From Reichenbachiella sp. (GTDB lineage: Bacteria; Bacteroidota; Bacteroidia; Cytophagales; Cyclobacteriaceae), in assembly GCF_033344935.1 (NCBI RefSeq), contig NZ_JAWPMM010000001.1, positions 2,528,001 to 2,592,000 of the forward strand: 64,000 bases of DNA, in the 5' to 3' direction. The position numbers and the translations under genes were made by a program. The notes under the pieces are model-generated. The model ran no database searches and was not told the DNA's origin. It saw only the letters and a program-made list of their open reading frames with translations. Positions 25,755 to 35,318 of the stretch are shown piece by piece. Within the stretch, counting starts at the first letter, position 1; the number at the start of each line of letters is the position of its first letter.

Positions 25755-27695
25755 ATGAGTGACGCTAATATTAACATTACCCTTCCAGATGGTAGTGTAA
25801 AACCAATGAATAAAGGTGCGACTGGTATGGATGTCGCCTTAAGTATCAGTGAAGGTTTGGCACGGAACGTACTGGCTGCTGAAGTAAATGGAGAAATTTG
25901 GGATTCCAATCGCCCGATAAATGAAGATGCTTCGGTAAGCTTACTTACCTGGAAAGATGAAGGAGGGAAGTCTACGTTTTGGCACTCATCTGCTCACTTG
26001 ATGGCTGAAGCCCTGGAGGCGCTATATCCTGGAATTAAATTGGGTATTGGCCCGGCCATTGAAAGTGGCTTTTACTATGACATAGATTTTGGAGATCATA
26101 CTTTCGATTCAGAGAACCTTAATATTTTGGAGAACAAAATGTTGGAACTGGCTCGAGAGAAAAATAAGTATATCCGGAAAGACATTTCTAAAGCGGATGC
26201 AGTTGCCTACTTTGAGGAAAAAGGGGATGAATATAAACTTGATCTGATCGAAGGCCTTGAGGATGGTAGTATCACGTTTTATGAACAGGGAAACTTCACA
26301 GATTTGTGTAAGGGGCCTCATATCCCTAATACCGGCTTCATAAAAGCGGTAAAAGTGCTGAATGTAGCGGGAGCTTACTGGCGTGGAGATGAAAAGAATA
26401 AGCAGTTGACTCGTCTATATGCGGTTTCATTTCCAAAGCAAAAGGAATTGAAAGAGCATTTAGAATTGCTCGAAGAAGCGAAGAAAAGGGACCATAGAAA
26501 ATTAGGTAAGGAACTTGAACTGTTCACTTTTTCTGAAAAAGTGGGGCAAGGTCTTCCTTTATGGTTACCCAAAGGTACGATGCTGAGAGAGCGTCTGGAG
26601 CAATTCATGCGTAAGGCTCAAATCAAAGCTGGCTATAGCCCAGTGATTACTCCTCACATTGGTAATAAGGATTTGTATGTGACTTCGGGTCACTATGAAA
26701 AATATGGTGAGGATTCGTTTCAACCGATTGCTACTCCACATGAAGGAGAGGAATTTTTCTTGAAACCGATGAACTGTCCACACCACTGTGAAATCTACAA
26801 ATCTAAGCCGCACTCGTATAAGGATCTTCCTATTCGATTTGCTGAGTTTGGAACGGTTTATAGATACGAACAAAGTGGAGAACTTCATGGGTTGACCCGT
26901 GTAAGAGGTTTTACTCAAGATGATGCGCATATATTCTGTACACCCGATCAGGTCAAAGAAGAATTTACTAAGGTCATTGATTTGGTGCTTTATACCTTTA
27001 AGGCCTTAGGTTTTGAAGATTACACGGCCCAAATTTCACTGAGAGATCCAGAGAACAAGGCTAAGTATATTGGTAGTGATGAAAACTGGGAGAAAGCAGA
27101 ACGAGCTATCGTAGAAGCTGCTGAGGAGAAAGGACTCAATACAGTTACAGAATACGGCGAGGCTGCATTTTACGGGCCGAAGCTCGACTTTATGGTGAAG
27201 GATGCTTTGCGTAGAAGCTGGCAGCTAGGTACCATCCAGGTGGATTACAACTTGCCCGAGCGATTCGAGCTAGAGTACATCGGCGCAGACAATGCACGTC
27301 ACCGTCCAGTGATGTTGCACAGAGCTCCGTTTGGATCATTAGAAAGATTTGTTGCTGTTTTAACAGAACACTGCGGGGGTAACTATCCATTGTGGCTGAC
27401 GCCAGATCAAATTGCGGTACTACCTATATCTGAAAAGTATGCTGACTATGCACAAGAGGTGTTCTCATTGATGGAAGAAAATGACATCCGTGGATTTATC
27501 GATCACAGAGATGAAAAAATTGGTAGGAAAATCAGAGATGCAGAGACTAAAAAGATTCCATTCATGCTGATTGTAGGAGAAAAGGAGCAAGAAGACGGAA
27601 AAGTAAGTGCTCGTAGGCACGGAGAAGGTGACTTAGGAAGCTTCTCCAAAGAAGAGTTTATAGAACTATTTAGGAAGGCTGCTGCCATAGATTAG
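25755..27695 (+). CDS. thrS: Threonyl-tRNA synthetase
   Basis: About 646 residues from the ATG at 25755. Domains in order: TGS ([17 protein letters not shown], about 1-60), the editing domain with [11 protein letters not shown] and its HxxxH zinc-like motif, the class II catalytic core with [12 protein letters not shown] (zinc Cys) and the motif 2 region [19 protein letters not shown], motif 3 in [11 protein letters not shown], and the anticodon-binding domain ([14 protein letters not shown] to the end). Length and motifs are standard. It charges tRNA-Thr in the cytosol. The Bacteroidota genes infC-rpmI-rplT, which often follow thrS, are not present here; a strong terminator follows instead. 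Confidence 0.98.
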   Translation: MSDANINITLPDGSVKPMNKGATGMDVALSISEGLARNVLAAEVNGEIWDSNRPINEDASVSLLTWKDEGGKSTFWHSSAHLMAEALEALYPGIKLGIGPAIESGFYYDIDFGDHTFDSENLNILENKMLELAREKNKYIRKDISKADAVAYFEEKGDEYKLDLIEGLEDGSITFYEQGNFTDLCKGPHIPNTGFIKAVKVLNVAGAYWRGDEKNKQLTRLYAVSFPKQKELKEHLELLEEAKKRDHRKLGKELELFTFSEKVGQGLPLWLPKGTMLRERLEQFMRKAQIKAGYSPVITPHIGNKDLYVTSGHYEKYGEDSFQPIATPHEGEEFFLKPMNCPHHCEIYKSKPHSYKDLPIRFAEFGTVYRYEQSGELHGLTRVRGFTQDDAHIFCTPDQVKEEFTKVIDLVLYTFKALGFEDYTAQISLRDPENKAKYIGSDENWEKAERAIVEAAEEKGLNTVTEYGEAAFYGPKLDFMVKDALRRSWQLGTIQVDYNLPERFELEYIGADNARHRPVMLHRAPFGSLERFVAVLTEHCGGNYPLWLTPDQIAVLPISEKYADYAQEVFSLMEENDIRGFIDHRDEKIGRKIRDAETKKIPFMLIVGEKEQEDGKVSARRHGEGDLGSFSKEEFIELFRKAAAID

Positions 27696-27717
27696 TGTAG
27701 CGAACTCTTAAAACAAC

Positions 27718-27753
27718 AAACCCCGATAGAACTTAATCTATCGGGGCTTTTTT
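27718..27753 (+). terminator. Rho-independent terminator after thrS, probably bidirectional
   Basis: A perfect 10-bp GC-rich stem (CCCCGATAGA at 27721-27730, complement at 27737-27746) with a 6-base loop is followed by CTTTTTTATT. On the other strand the stem is followed by TTTGTTGTTTT, so it can also stop the convergent FKBP gene, which ends at 27770. Confidence 0.85.
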
Positions 27754-27769
27754 ATTCACCTGTTTAATA

Positions 27770-28717
27770 TCAGTTCAACTCAAGAAGTTCCACTTCGTAT
27801 TGTACAATTTGGTAGGCGTCAACGAGCGAAGAAATATGTCCGCTCTGATATAGCTCTTCTCTTACGGAGGCTGGGATTACCTTTACGCTTGCGCCAAAAG
27901 CTAACTCGGACGGCATGATTAGCAACGCTTTTTCGCCCTCTCTCATTTTCAATACGCCTTCTCTGAAACCTTTTACCAATTGATTGGTGCCGAGGCTTAC
28001 CACAAGCGGGTCATTCTCTTCAGTTTCCTGAATGATGCTGCCATCGAGATACTTTCTGGTATAATGTAGAGTGGCAATATGATAGGTTTTTGCCTCTTCT
28101 CCGTCACCTGGCTCAAGTGAACTGAAGTACAAGCCTGACGTGGTAGGAGTGATATCGCCTAAACCTTCCTGCGTGATATAAGCTTCTATTTGATCAATTT
28201 GAGTTTTATAGATTTTATCCTCCGTAGAAATGTCTAGAAGTTCGATATCCAATATAAAATTGGTATTCGGTCCGAACTCATCCTTTCCTGCGAAAGAATT
28301 GTAAGCCAAATAGGAAGGAATGAATGCACGGATTTTCTCTCCGGTATGCATCACATCAATACCATAATTGAATCCTATCGGGATTACACCACTGTTGCCA
28401 TACCTGATCAAACTAGAATCTGCTGTGAATTGCTCCACGATATAGCCGTCCAAAGTTTTCATTTCATACTTCACCATCATGACTTCACCTGGCTTTGGTG
28501 ATGTGCCGGATTCATTGGTTGTGAGCATTTTATAATAAATGCCATTGTCAGCTTTTTGGGCTTCGATGTTGTTATTTTGAAGATAGGTTTTGATTTGCAA
28601 GTCGCTTTCTTTTTGCTGCTTTTCATATTCAGATTCTTCAAAACAACTACTCAACAATACCATTCCCACTACTAAAATATTGATGTTAGATAGAACTTGA
28701 AATTTATAATTTTTCAT
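27770..28717 (-). CDS. FKBP-type peptidyl-prolyl isomerase lipoprotein, two domains
   Basis: 315 residues. A lipoprotein signal ends at VLLSSC. Two FKBP-like domains follow: residues about 65-165 (GEVMMVKYEMKTLDGYIVEQ, GIDVMHTGEKIRAFIPSYLA) and about 195-315 (IATLHYTRKYLDGSIIQETE, GFREGVLKMREGEKALLIMP, LAFGAS). Family members catalyse proline isomerisation and act as chaperones in the periplasm; similar lipoproteins in gliding Bacteroidota include GldI, but that protein is shorter and this is not enough to call it. It is a single gene, convergent with thrS and divergent from mnmE. Confidence 0.85.
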   Translation of the reverse strand: MKNYKFQVLSNINILVVGMVLLSSCFEESEYEKQQKESDLQIKTYLQNNNIEAQKADNGIYYKMLTTNESGTSPKPGEVMMVKYEMKTLDGYIVEQFTADSSLIRYGNSGVIPIGFNYGIDVMHTGEKIRAFIPSYLAYNSFAGKDEFGPNTNFILDIELLDISTEDKIYKTQIDQIEAYITQEGLGDITPTTSGLYFSSLEPGDGEEAKTYHIATLHYTRKYLDGSIIQETEENDPLVVSLGTNQLVKGFREGVLKMREGEKALLIMPSELAFGASVKVIPASVREELYQSGHISSLVDAYQIVQYEVELLELN

Positions 28718-28831
28718 AACTGCTTAAATAATTTATGTTGTTGATGGAATGACACGCCACACTGAAAAATGGTTGGAATCGTGATTGGCTTTTTTATTTT
28801 TGATTCAGGTTTTCCGTCTGATTGATGCGGC

Positions 28832-28839
28832 TATCTTTG
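28832..28839 (+). promoter_or_regulatory. -7 element immediately before mnmE
   Basis: TATCTTTG matches TAnnTTTG exactly and ends only 4 bases before the first ATG (28844). Transcription would begin at or next to that ATG, giving a leaderless or nearly leaderless message; a second in-frame ATG lies at 28850. No ideally spaced -33 TTG is present. Confidence 0.45.
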
Positions 28840-28843
28840 CACC

Positions 28844-30205
28844 ATGAGAATGAATGATACTATAGTTGCACTGGCGACTGCCCCTGGGGTAGGCGCCATC
28901 GCTGTGATTCGCTTGTCAGGCGATGATTGCCTTTCTGTTGTTTCACCTTTATTCTCAGGTAAGAAGCTAGAAAATCAGGCTTCCCATACGGTTCATTTTG
29001 GCAATTTGATGGATGGCAACACGATCGTGGACGAAGTACTGATCTCTTTGTTTGTGGCACCTCATTCCTTTACTAAGGAAAACAGTGTTGAGATTTCGTG
29101 TCATGGCTCTCCGTACATCGTCAATAGAATCATCCAACTGCTCGTGAAGTCAGGCGCTAGATTGGCAGAGCCTGGTGAGTTTACACAGCGGGCGTATCTC
29201 AATGGCCGTTTTGATTTGGCGCAAGCCGAAGCAGTAGCGGATCTGATTGCCTCAGAAAACGAAGCCGCCCATGCTACGGCATTAAACCAGATGCGTGGGG
29301 GTATTTCTAACGAGATCAAGAATCTAAGAGAAAAGCTGGTTCATTTTGCCTCCATGATCGAGCTGGAATTAGACTTCTCAGAAGAGGATGTAGAATTTGC
29401 TAGCAGAGAAGAGCTGAAGTCGCTGATAGAAAAAATAGACGTGGTGCTGGTTCAGTTGATTGACAGTTTTCAATTGGGGAACGTGATAAAAAATGGCGTA
29501 CCAGTAGTAATAGTAGGCAAACCCAATGCAGGAAAATCTACTTTACTCAACGCATTGCTCGAAGAGGAGAAAGCCATTGTTTCGGATATTGCTGGTACGA
29601 CTAGAGATATCATCGAAGATGAACTGAATATACGGGGCGTTAAATTTAGGTTCATTGACACGGCAGGCTTGCGCGAAACCAAAGATCAAATAGAAGCAAT
29701 CGGCGTAGAGCGGGCTGAACAAAAGATGCAGGAAGCATCGTTGATCATGTACTTATTCGACCTATCTACGGAATCCCTGGATACGATTCGATCGACTGAA
29801 GAGATGTTGATGGAAAAGGGCAAACCATACATTTTAGTTGGTAATAAATTGGATAAGATAGGTGAGGAAGAGACCTCTTTGAAAAGTAATGAACATTATG
29901 TTTCCATTTCTGCCAAATCAAAAACAGGCGTTGATCAACTCAAAGAGTTAATTTGGAATAAGAGCCAGATGGATAATTTTCAGCCAGGAAATGTAGTAGT
30001 AACCAACTCCCGCCATTACCAAAGCTTGGTCAATACCCAAAACTCTTTGCACGATGTACTCAGAGGTATTGACAACCAAATAACCAACGACTTCCTTGCC
30101 CAAGATATCCGTCATGCCTTACACTTCTTGGGTGAGATCACTGGTGAGATCACTACCGATGATCTGCTGGCCAATATCTTTTCGAAGTTTTGTATCGGAA
30201 AGTAA
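28844..30205 (+). CDS. mnmE: tRNA modification GTPase MnmE
   Basis: 453 residues. N-terminal formyl-THF-binding domain (DTIVALATAPGVGAIAVIRL, HGSPYIVNRIIQLL, GEFTQRAYLNGRFDL), a helical domain, and a G domain inserted at about 215-375 with G1 GKPNAGKSTLL, G3 DTAGLRET and G4 VGNKLDK. The C-terminus is the diagnostic CIGK. MnmE with MnmG modifies the wobble uridine of several tRNAs. MnmG is not in the window. The second ATG at 28850 may be the true start, since most homologues begin close to the DTIVA strand. Confidence 0.98.
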   Translation: MRMNDTIVALATAPGVGAIAVIRLSGDDCLSVVSPLFSGKKLENQASHTVHFGNLMDGNTIVDEVLISLFVAPHSFTKENSVEISCHGSPYIVNRIIQLLVKSGARLAEPGEFTQRAYLNGRFDLAQAEAVADLIASENEAAHATALNQMRGGISNEIKNLREKLVHFASMIELELDFSEEDVEFASREELKSLIEKIDVVLVQLIDSFQLGNVIKNGVPVVIVGKPNAGKSTLLNALLEEEKAIVSDIAGTTRDIIEDELNIRGVKFRFIDTAGLRETKDQIEAIGVERAEQKMQEASLIMYLFDLSTESLDTIRSTEEMLMEKGKPYILVGNKLDKIGEEETSLKSNEHYVSISAKSKTGVDQLKELIWNKSQMDNFQPGNVVVTNSRHYQSLVNTQNSLHDVLRGIDNQITNDFLAQDIRHALHFLGEITGEITTDDLLANIFSKFCIGK

Positions 30206-30341
30206 TCATATGATATTAATAAGAATTGATACCTGTTTGGTTGATAGGTTTGCAATACGCATGTTGGCTTATTAAATTAGCACAGACAATTTCTAAAATC
30301 AACCTGTTAGCCTAAACAAAGTTGAACGATAAGAGAAAAGG

Positions 30342-33300
30342 TTGAGGTTAATTTGTGTTGTATTTAGTCTTCTGTTGTATTATGCGCCGCATGTATCGGT
30401 TGCAACGCAGATAGACACGCTTCAAATCAATTATCTTGGACAAGAGGAAGGTATTAAGCAACTTAATGTCCAGAAGATTGTTCAGGATGATCTCGACTAT
30501 CTGTGGTTTTCCACCGAAGATGGTCTTCACCGATTCAACGGCTTACAGCTTAAAGTATTTACAAGCAATCCTCTCGATAGTCTAAGCATTCCGGATGACC
30601 ATAATCGGGGTCTTTTGATAGTAGATGATACCCTTTGGGTAGCATCCAATTCAAGAGGAATATTTGCTCTAGATCTAAGGACGGAACAATTTGTTACTCC
30701 CTTTGATGAATTGTCCAATGTCATTTCTTATCAAGTTTTTTCACTTGGTGATACCCATTTGTTGTTTTCATTATCGGATGTGTTTTATGTTTTAGATAGA
30801 AAATCGAGGGACCTAACTCAAATCCAATTACCAAGAAATAAATCGGAGAACTATGTGAAGGATGTACTACCTCTGGGTGACAATAATTATATGATCGCTA
30901 CTTTGAGTTCTGGTCTTTTAACCTTTGATCTATCGGAGCTAAAAATCACGAAACAAACCAAATTAGGAGACTTTTCGCATAATGCTCTTGTCATTCATCA
31001 GGATCAATTGTTTGTTGGGACGGACGAAGGGTTCTTTTCATTGAATGTGCAAGGTCTTGACCAAAAGGAGCAAATAAGTGATCAACTGATCAACTGCATT
31101 TATGTTGACAATGGCAATGAGATACTGTTGGGTACCAAGGATGGTTTGAGTACTTATAGCCTTAAAAATGACACATATACCCAGCAGGTGTTCAAAGATC
31201 AATCTGGTCATGTCTATTATCCTGTGGAGATTGAGGCAATTTATGGAGATAATAAAGGAAATTTTTGGTTTGGAACAGCTGGTGAGGGACTCCACCATTT
31301 CAACAGGTATCAAAAGAAATTTAAGACAATCAGTCTGAGTGTGCCTGAGTATTCGAAAGACACTAAACTCAGCACCTTTCAGTTGCTTCCGGGAAAAGAC
31401 TCAGTCCTATGGCTGGGCACCTCATTCAATGTGCTGAAATATAATCTGCGTCATGGCGAAGTGAAGCATTATACCGAATTTCCAGAATCTCTGATCTACA
31501 CTTTAAAGAAGGATTCTAATGGTGATATCTGGTGTGGAGGATTTGATGGAACCGGCTTATTGAAATACAATGAAAATTCTGATCAATTTGAAAGAGCGAC
31601 AATTAACAATAGCGAAAACGATAAGACTGTAATTGAGATTCAGCCACTCTCAAAAAGTCGCTTGTTGTATGCCACCTGGTCGAGTGGAATTTTCATTTAT
31701 GATTTGGAAACGCAAGAAACAGAAGAGTTTCAAATTGATGGAGAACAAATAAATAGAGCCAGGATTTCTTTTGTAGACAGTAAGAAGAATTTGTGGTTGG
31801 GATCCGATCAGGGTGCATTTATGATTGAGCAAATGGGAAAAGGACGAGTTTATCGATTTGACTCTGAAGGGTTGGACTCTATGGTAATTACGAGTAATAG
31901 AATTTTTGGTATTAATGAAGATTCCAAAGGTAATATCTGGTTGGGCACCAGTACAGGACTGACTAAAGTATCACCGGACTCTCATCGCACCAAAAGGTAT
32001 TATGCACAAGAAGGTTTTCCAAATGACTTTGTTTACGGCGTATTGATTGATCAAATGGATCATGTTTGGGTAAGCACCAATCAAGGGATTTCAAAGTTGA
32101 ACCCAACGACCGGGGTCTTTTTGTCTTACTCTCAGAAGGATGGCTTGCAGAATGATGAATTTAATGGGAAGGCGGCCTATCAGGATGACAATGAATATTT
32201 CTATTTTGGTGGAGTGGAAGGGATCAATGTTTTTGATCCTCAAAATATAAATGCCAATCCCTATCAGCCCAAAGTTCATTTGGAATCTGTAGAGGTTTTT
32301 AGCCAGCCATTAGATGTGAATGGCCTCTATACAGATGCATACACTTTTAAGAGTGAGGAGAAAGTACTGAGCTTTCAGTATGCAACCACCAATTTTTTAA
32401 ATCCGAAAAAAGTGAATTATAGCTTTTTTATGGAGGGGTTTGATGCTAATTGGCGACCGGCTACCAAAAGCCAGAGTACCACTTATACCAACTTACCGCC
32501 TGGGCAGTACAAATTCAGAATTAGAGCTACGAATGACAATGGTACTTGGGGAACACACGAGCGCGCGGTAGATGTAATTATTGTGCCGCCGTGGTATGCG
32601 ACTTGGTGGTTTAGAATTACAGCTGCATTGCTGATTGGTTTGTTCATCTCACTTTTTTTCTTGTATAAATATTATAGTCTGAAAAGGAATAAGGCAATGC
32701 TCGAAAAGGTGGTGATGGAAAGAACCAATGAATTGAGTGAATCTCTTGAATTGTCAAACGCTCAAAAAGACAGTATTCAATTTTTAATGCGAGAATTGAA
32801 GCACAGAGTTAAAAACAATTTACAAATCATCTCAAGTTTATTGAGTTTGCAGGCCGTTCAATTGAAGGACGATCAAGCAGTGGAGAGTCTCAATTCAGCC
32901 AAAAATCGTATTTCAAACATTTCTTATTTAGAGAATATGATGGACTCTGAAAAGGAACATATTCAGGTAGATGTGTTTACCAGAGGAATATGTGAGAACG
33001 TAATGCGTTTAATATCAGCTGATGAGATACAAACCTTTACAGTGAAATATGATTTGAAACCAGCCAAGGTGGTCAATTTTAATATTACCATTTATGGGTT
33101 GATTATCAACGAGTTGCTGACCAATACAAGTAAGTATGCTTTTTCAGAATGGAATGAAAACAACGTTTTGCAAATTAGCTGTGAAGCAAGAGAAAATCAT
33201 CTTGAACTAGTGATAGCGGATAACGGAAAAGGATATAACCCAGACGAGGTTAAGAATACATCCTTAGGACTTGATTTGGTGAAAGACATGGTACACCAAC

Positions 33301-33374
33301 TGAAGGGAACCATAGCCATTGAGAATAAAGAAGGAATTCGAAACGTAATTACAATACCAATAGAAAATGAGTAA
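30342..33374 (+). CDS. Reg_prop/Y_Y_Y sensor histidine kinase with HisKA_2 domain
   Basis: 1010 residues from a TTG that opens directly on a signal peptide (RLICVVFSLLLYYAPHVSVA). A periplasmic double beta-propeller of Reg_prop repeats (recurring DDLDYLWFSTEDGLHRFNG, NIWLGTSTGL and HVWVSTNQGISKLN units) fills residues 25-660, then a Y_Y_Y domain (GFDANWRPAT, LPPGQYKFRIRATNDNG), one membrane helix near 755-775 and a HisKA_2-type kinase with RELKHRVKNNLQIISSLLSL (His near 821) and NELLTNTSKYAF, DNGKGY and GLDLVKDM. Such sensors in Bacteroidota often read glycans. It overlaps the response-regulator gene by 8 bases, so the two were made as a pair; that partner is now broken. Confidence 0.9.
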   Translation: MRLICVVFSLLLYYAPHVSVATQIDTLQINYLGQEEGIKQLNVQKIVQDDLDYLWFSTEDGLHRFNGLQLKVFTSNPLDSLSIPDDHNRGLLIVDDTLWVASNSRGIFALDLRTEQFVTPFDELSNVISYQVFSLGDTHLLFSLSDVFYVLDRKSRDLTQIQLPRNKSENYVKDVLPLGDNNYMIATLSSGLLTFDLSELKITKQTKLGDFSHNALVIHQDQLFVGTDEGFFSLNVQGLDQKEQISDQLINCIYVDNGNEILLGTKDGLSTYSLKNDTYTQQVFKDQSGHVYYPVEIEAIYGDNKGNFWFGTAGEGLHHFNRYQKKFKTISLSVPEYSKDTKLSTFQLLPGKDSVLWLGTSFNVLKYNLRHGEVKHYTEFPESLIYTLKKDSNGDIWCGGFDGTGLLKYNENSDQFERATINNSENDKTVIEIQPLSKSRLLYATWSSGIFIYDLETQETEEFQIDGEQINRARISFVDSKKNLWLGSDQGAFMIEQMGKGRVYRFDSEGLDSMVITSNRIFGINEDSKGNIWLGTSTGLTKVSPDSHRTKRYYAQEGFPNDFVYGVLIDQMDHVWVSTNQGISKLNPTTGVFLSYSQKDGLQNDEFNGKAAYQDDNEYFYFGGVEGINVFDPQNINANPYQPKVHLESVEVFSQPLDVNGLYTDAYTFKSEEKVLSFQYATTNFLNPKKVNYSFFMEGFDANWRPATKSQSTTYTNLPPGQYKFRIRATNDNGTWGTHERAVDVIIVPPWYATWWFRITAALLIGLFISLFFLYKYYSLKRNKAMLEKVVMERTNELSESLELSNAQKDSIQFLMRELKHRVKNNLQIISSLLSLQAVQLKDDQAVESLNSAKNRISNISYLENMMDSEKEHIQVDVFTRGICENVMRLISADEIQTFTVKYDLKPAKVVNFNITIYGLIINELLTNTSKYAFSEWNENNVLQISCEARENHLELVIADNGKGYNPDEVKNTSLGLDLVKDMVHQLKGTIAIENKEGIRNVITIPIENE

Positions 33375-33679
33375 ACTGAATATTTTATTGATAGAGGACG
33401 AGGCAATAATTGCGAAGGATATAAAAGTAACTCTAGAGGCTAAAGACTATGCGGATGTAGATGTAGCGCTGAATGTTGATATGGCAAGAGAAAAATTTGG
33501 CTCTAGCGATTATGACATGATCATCTCCGATATTAACCTCAATGCAAGTATCGATGGGATAGAATTGGTGAAGGAACTTTGTGAAATAAGAAAGGTGCCA
33601 GTCGTTTATTTATCAGCTTATGCAGACGAAAACACAATCAAAAAGGCCGAAACTTCATCTCCCTATGCTTATTTGTTAA

Positions 33680-33682
33680 AGC
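33680..33682. repeat. Target-site duplication, left copy
   Basis: AGC, matching 35010-35012 on the other side of the element. Deleting the element and one copy restores the Lys-Pro-Phe codons of the response regulator. Confidence 0.85.
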
Positions 33683-33723
33683 TGTCTCGTCCTGAAATAA
33701 GTTGACACAAAAACGACTTATTT

Positions 33724-34131
33724 ATGAAAGACGAGAAGCGCAGTTCTTTAGGAGGGAAAAAGCGCACCCAGCGCGACTACAACATGGGCTTTAAACTGGC
33801 GGTTGTATCTGAAGTGGAAAAAGGCGAAATGACCTACAAGCAAGCCCAAAAAACTTATGGTATACAAGGAAGGAGTACAGTTTTGGTTTGGTTACGCAGA
33901 TATGGTAAATTAGACTGGAGTCACCCGAAGCAACACTTTATGGCCTCACCTAAATCAAAAGAGACACCAGCACAGAAGATCAAGCGATTAGAACGTGAAT
34001 TATCTGATGAGCGATTGAAGAATGAGATTCTTAATATGATGATTGACATCTCAGACAAAGAACACGGAACTTCAATCAGAAAAAAGGGATTACCCAAACA
34101 ATCTGGCGCATCCGAGAAGAAAAGCACGTGA
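33724..34131 (+). CDS. IS3-family transposase OrfA
   Basis: 135 residues. A helix-turn-helix region near 18-65 (YNMGFKLAVVSEVEKGEMTY, then YKQAQKTYGIQGRSTVLVWL) binds the element ends, followed by a leucine-zipper-like segment (KIKRLERELSDERLKNEILN). It begins 41 bases inside the left end. The last bases read GTGA, where the OrfB start overlaps the OrfA stop; an AAAAG run just upstream could allow frameshifting to an OrfAB fusion, as is common in the family, but this is not shown. Confidence 0.92.
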   Translation: MKDEKRSSLGGKKRTQRDYNMGFKLAVVSEVEKGEMTYKQAQKTYGIQGRSTVLVWLRRYGKLDWSHPKQHFMASPKSKETPAQKIKRLERELSDERLKNEILNMMIDISDKEHGTSIRKKGLPKQSGASEKKST

Positions 34132-34970
34132 GTCTCTCACGTAGCTGTCGACTGTTTGGGATTAGTAGACAGGCGGTTTATCAATCAATACAGAGATCTA
34201 AGCAAAGAGCAGAAGAACTCTCCAGGATCAAACCCCTTGTCCAAAAGGTAAGGATGCAAATGCCCCGACTGGGCACGCGGAAGCTGTACCATTCATTGAA
34301 AGGTGAATTTGACCGGCAAAACATAAAAGTGGGTAGAGATGCTTTGTTCAACTATTTAAGAGCCGAACACCTGCTCATCAAGCCAAAGAAGAATTATACA
34401 AAAACTACCAACAGTAAGCATTGGTTGAGAAAATACCCCAACCTATTGAAGGATCGGAAAGCTATTCGCCCTGAAGAAGTTTTTGTCAGTGATATTACTT
34501 ACATCAAAAGTAGGGAGCGAACCCATTACCTCTCTTTGGTCACAGATGCATATAGTAGAAAGATTATGGGCTATCACCTCAGTGATGACATGAGTGCTGA
34601 ACACGTGGTCAAAGCACTGAAAGTTGCTGTCAAAAACAGAAAAACAACCCAAACGCTTATTCATCATTCCGATAGAGGATTACAATATTGCTCCACTCTT
34701 TATCAGTCTGAGCTTAGTAATCATCAAATCACCCCATCTATGACCGATGGGTATGACTGCTATCAAAATGCACTAGCAGAAAGAGTTAATGGTATCCTAA
34801 AGGGGGAGTTCCTCATTCATAAATGCAATACTGGCCAAGAATTGAAAATACTGATCAAAGAGTCAATAGATACCTACAACAATCAAAGACCTCATCTAAG
34901 TCTCAACTATAAAACACCTAACTTTATACATGAAAAAACCTGTGAATATCAATCCACAGGTTTTACTTAA
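34128..34970 (+). CDS. IS3-family transposase OrfB (DDE integrase)
   Basis: 280 residues from a GTG overlapping the OrfA stop by 4 bases. An HTH_21-like N-terminal part (LGTRKLYHSLKGEF) precedes an rve integrase core with the three acidic residues visible: Asp in VFVSDITYIKS, Asp in LIHHSDRGLQYCS, and Glu in NALAERVNGILKGEF. The C-terminus has the usual NNQRPHLSLNYKTP. All catalytic residues and the full length are present, so the enzyme is probably active. Confidence 0.95.
   Translation: MSLSRSCRLFGISRQAVYQSIQRSKQRAEELSRIKPLVQKVRMQMPRLGTRKLYHSLKGEFDRQNIKVGRDALFNYLRAEHLLIKPKKNYTKTTNSKHWLRKYPNLLKDRKAIRPEEVFVSDITYIKSRERTHYLSLVTDAYSRKIMGYHLSDDMSAEHVVKALKVAVKNRKTTQTLIHHSDRGLQYCSTLYQSELSNHQITPSMTDGYDCYQNALAERVNGILKGEFLIHKCNTGQELKILIKESIDTYNNQRPHLSLNYKTPNFIHEKTCEYQSTGFT
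34935..34964. terminator. Hairpin at the end of orfB
   Basis: AAAACCTGTG (34935-34944) and CACAGGTTTT (34955-34964) form a perfect 10-bp stem with a 10-base loop, overlapping the last codons of orfB. A runs before and T runs after it mean it could stop transcripts leaving the element in either direction, shielding transposase expression from outside reads. Confidence 0.55.
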
Positions 34971-35009
34971 ATCTTTTTAAAAACCGTCAACCTATTTTAG
35001 GACGGGTCA

Positions 35010-35012
35010 AGC
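35010..35012. repeat. Target-site duplication, right copy
   Basis: AGC directly after the right end of the IS3-family element; pairs with 33680-33682. Confidence 0.85.
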
Positions 35013-35318
35013 CTTTTAATTCCAATCAATTAAAATTGACCATTAATTTGGCTATTCTCAACTCAAGCAAAGAACATACGGAGGTTGAGTTTAACAAGAA
35101 GAATGTTGAACTTCTGAATTCTCTGACTAAAAGGGAACAGGAGATTCTATTTGTGCTGGCTTCGGGCAAGCCAAGTAAAGAGACTGGAGACATGCTTCAT
35201 ATTGCCACTTCTACGGTTGAGAAGCATAAACAAAACATTAAAGAAAAACTTCAACTTAAAACAATAGGCGAGCTGGTTAATTTTGCTCTGTCAACAAAAA
35301 CGGTAAGCTTAGACTAAG

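Larger units (their letters stand above)
33683..35009 (+). mobile_element. IS3-family insertion sequence, complete
   Basis: 1327 bp. Left end TGTCTCGTCCTGAAATAAG and right end (reverse strand) TGACCCGTCCTAAAATAGG are imperfect terminal inverted repeats ending in TG/CA. The flanks carry the direct duplication AGC (33680-33682 and 35010-35012), or AAGC if the last A is counted as host DNA, as expected for the family. Inside are orfA and orfB with a DDE transposase, both intact, so the element may still be mobile. It inserted in the sense orientation of the target gene. Confidence 0.95.
33367..35317 (+). pseudogene. LuxR-type response regulator split by an IS3-family insertion
   Basis: Fragment one (33367-33682) encodes a REC domain up to the Lys of the conserved KPF motif: ILLIEDEAIIAKDIK, then the phospho-acceptor in MIISDINLN. 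Fragment two (35013-35317) encodes a linker and a LuxR helix-turn-helix (LTKREQEILFVLASGKPSKE, STVEKHKQNIKEKL). Removing the element with one target-duplication copy joins them exactly in frame as AYLLKPFNSNQLK, giving 206 residues. As it stands, translation runs 22 bases into the element and stops at 33705, yielding a 112-residue REC-only protein with the tail LLKLSRPEIS. The 3' part has only a TTG (35036) as a possible start. Confidence 0.93.

Noticed and set aside
34110-34131. Programmed frameshift joining orfA and orfB
   Set aside because: An AAAAG run is present, but the GTG start of orfB overlaps the orfA stop, so ordinary translational coupling explains expression; frameshifting cannot be told from sequence alone.
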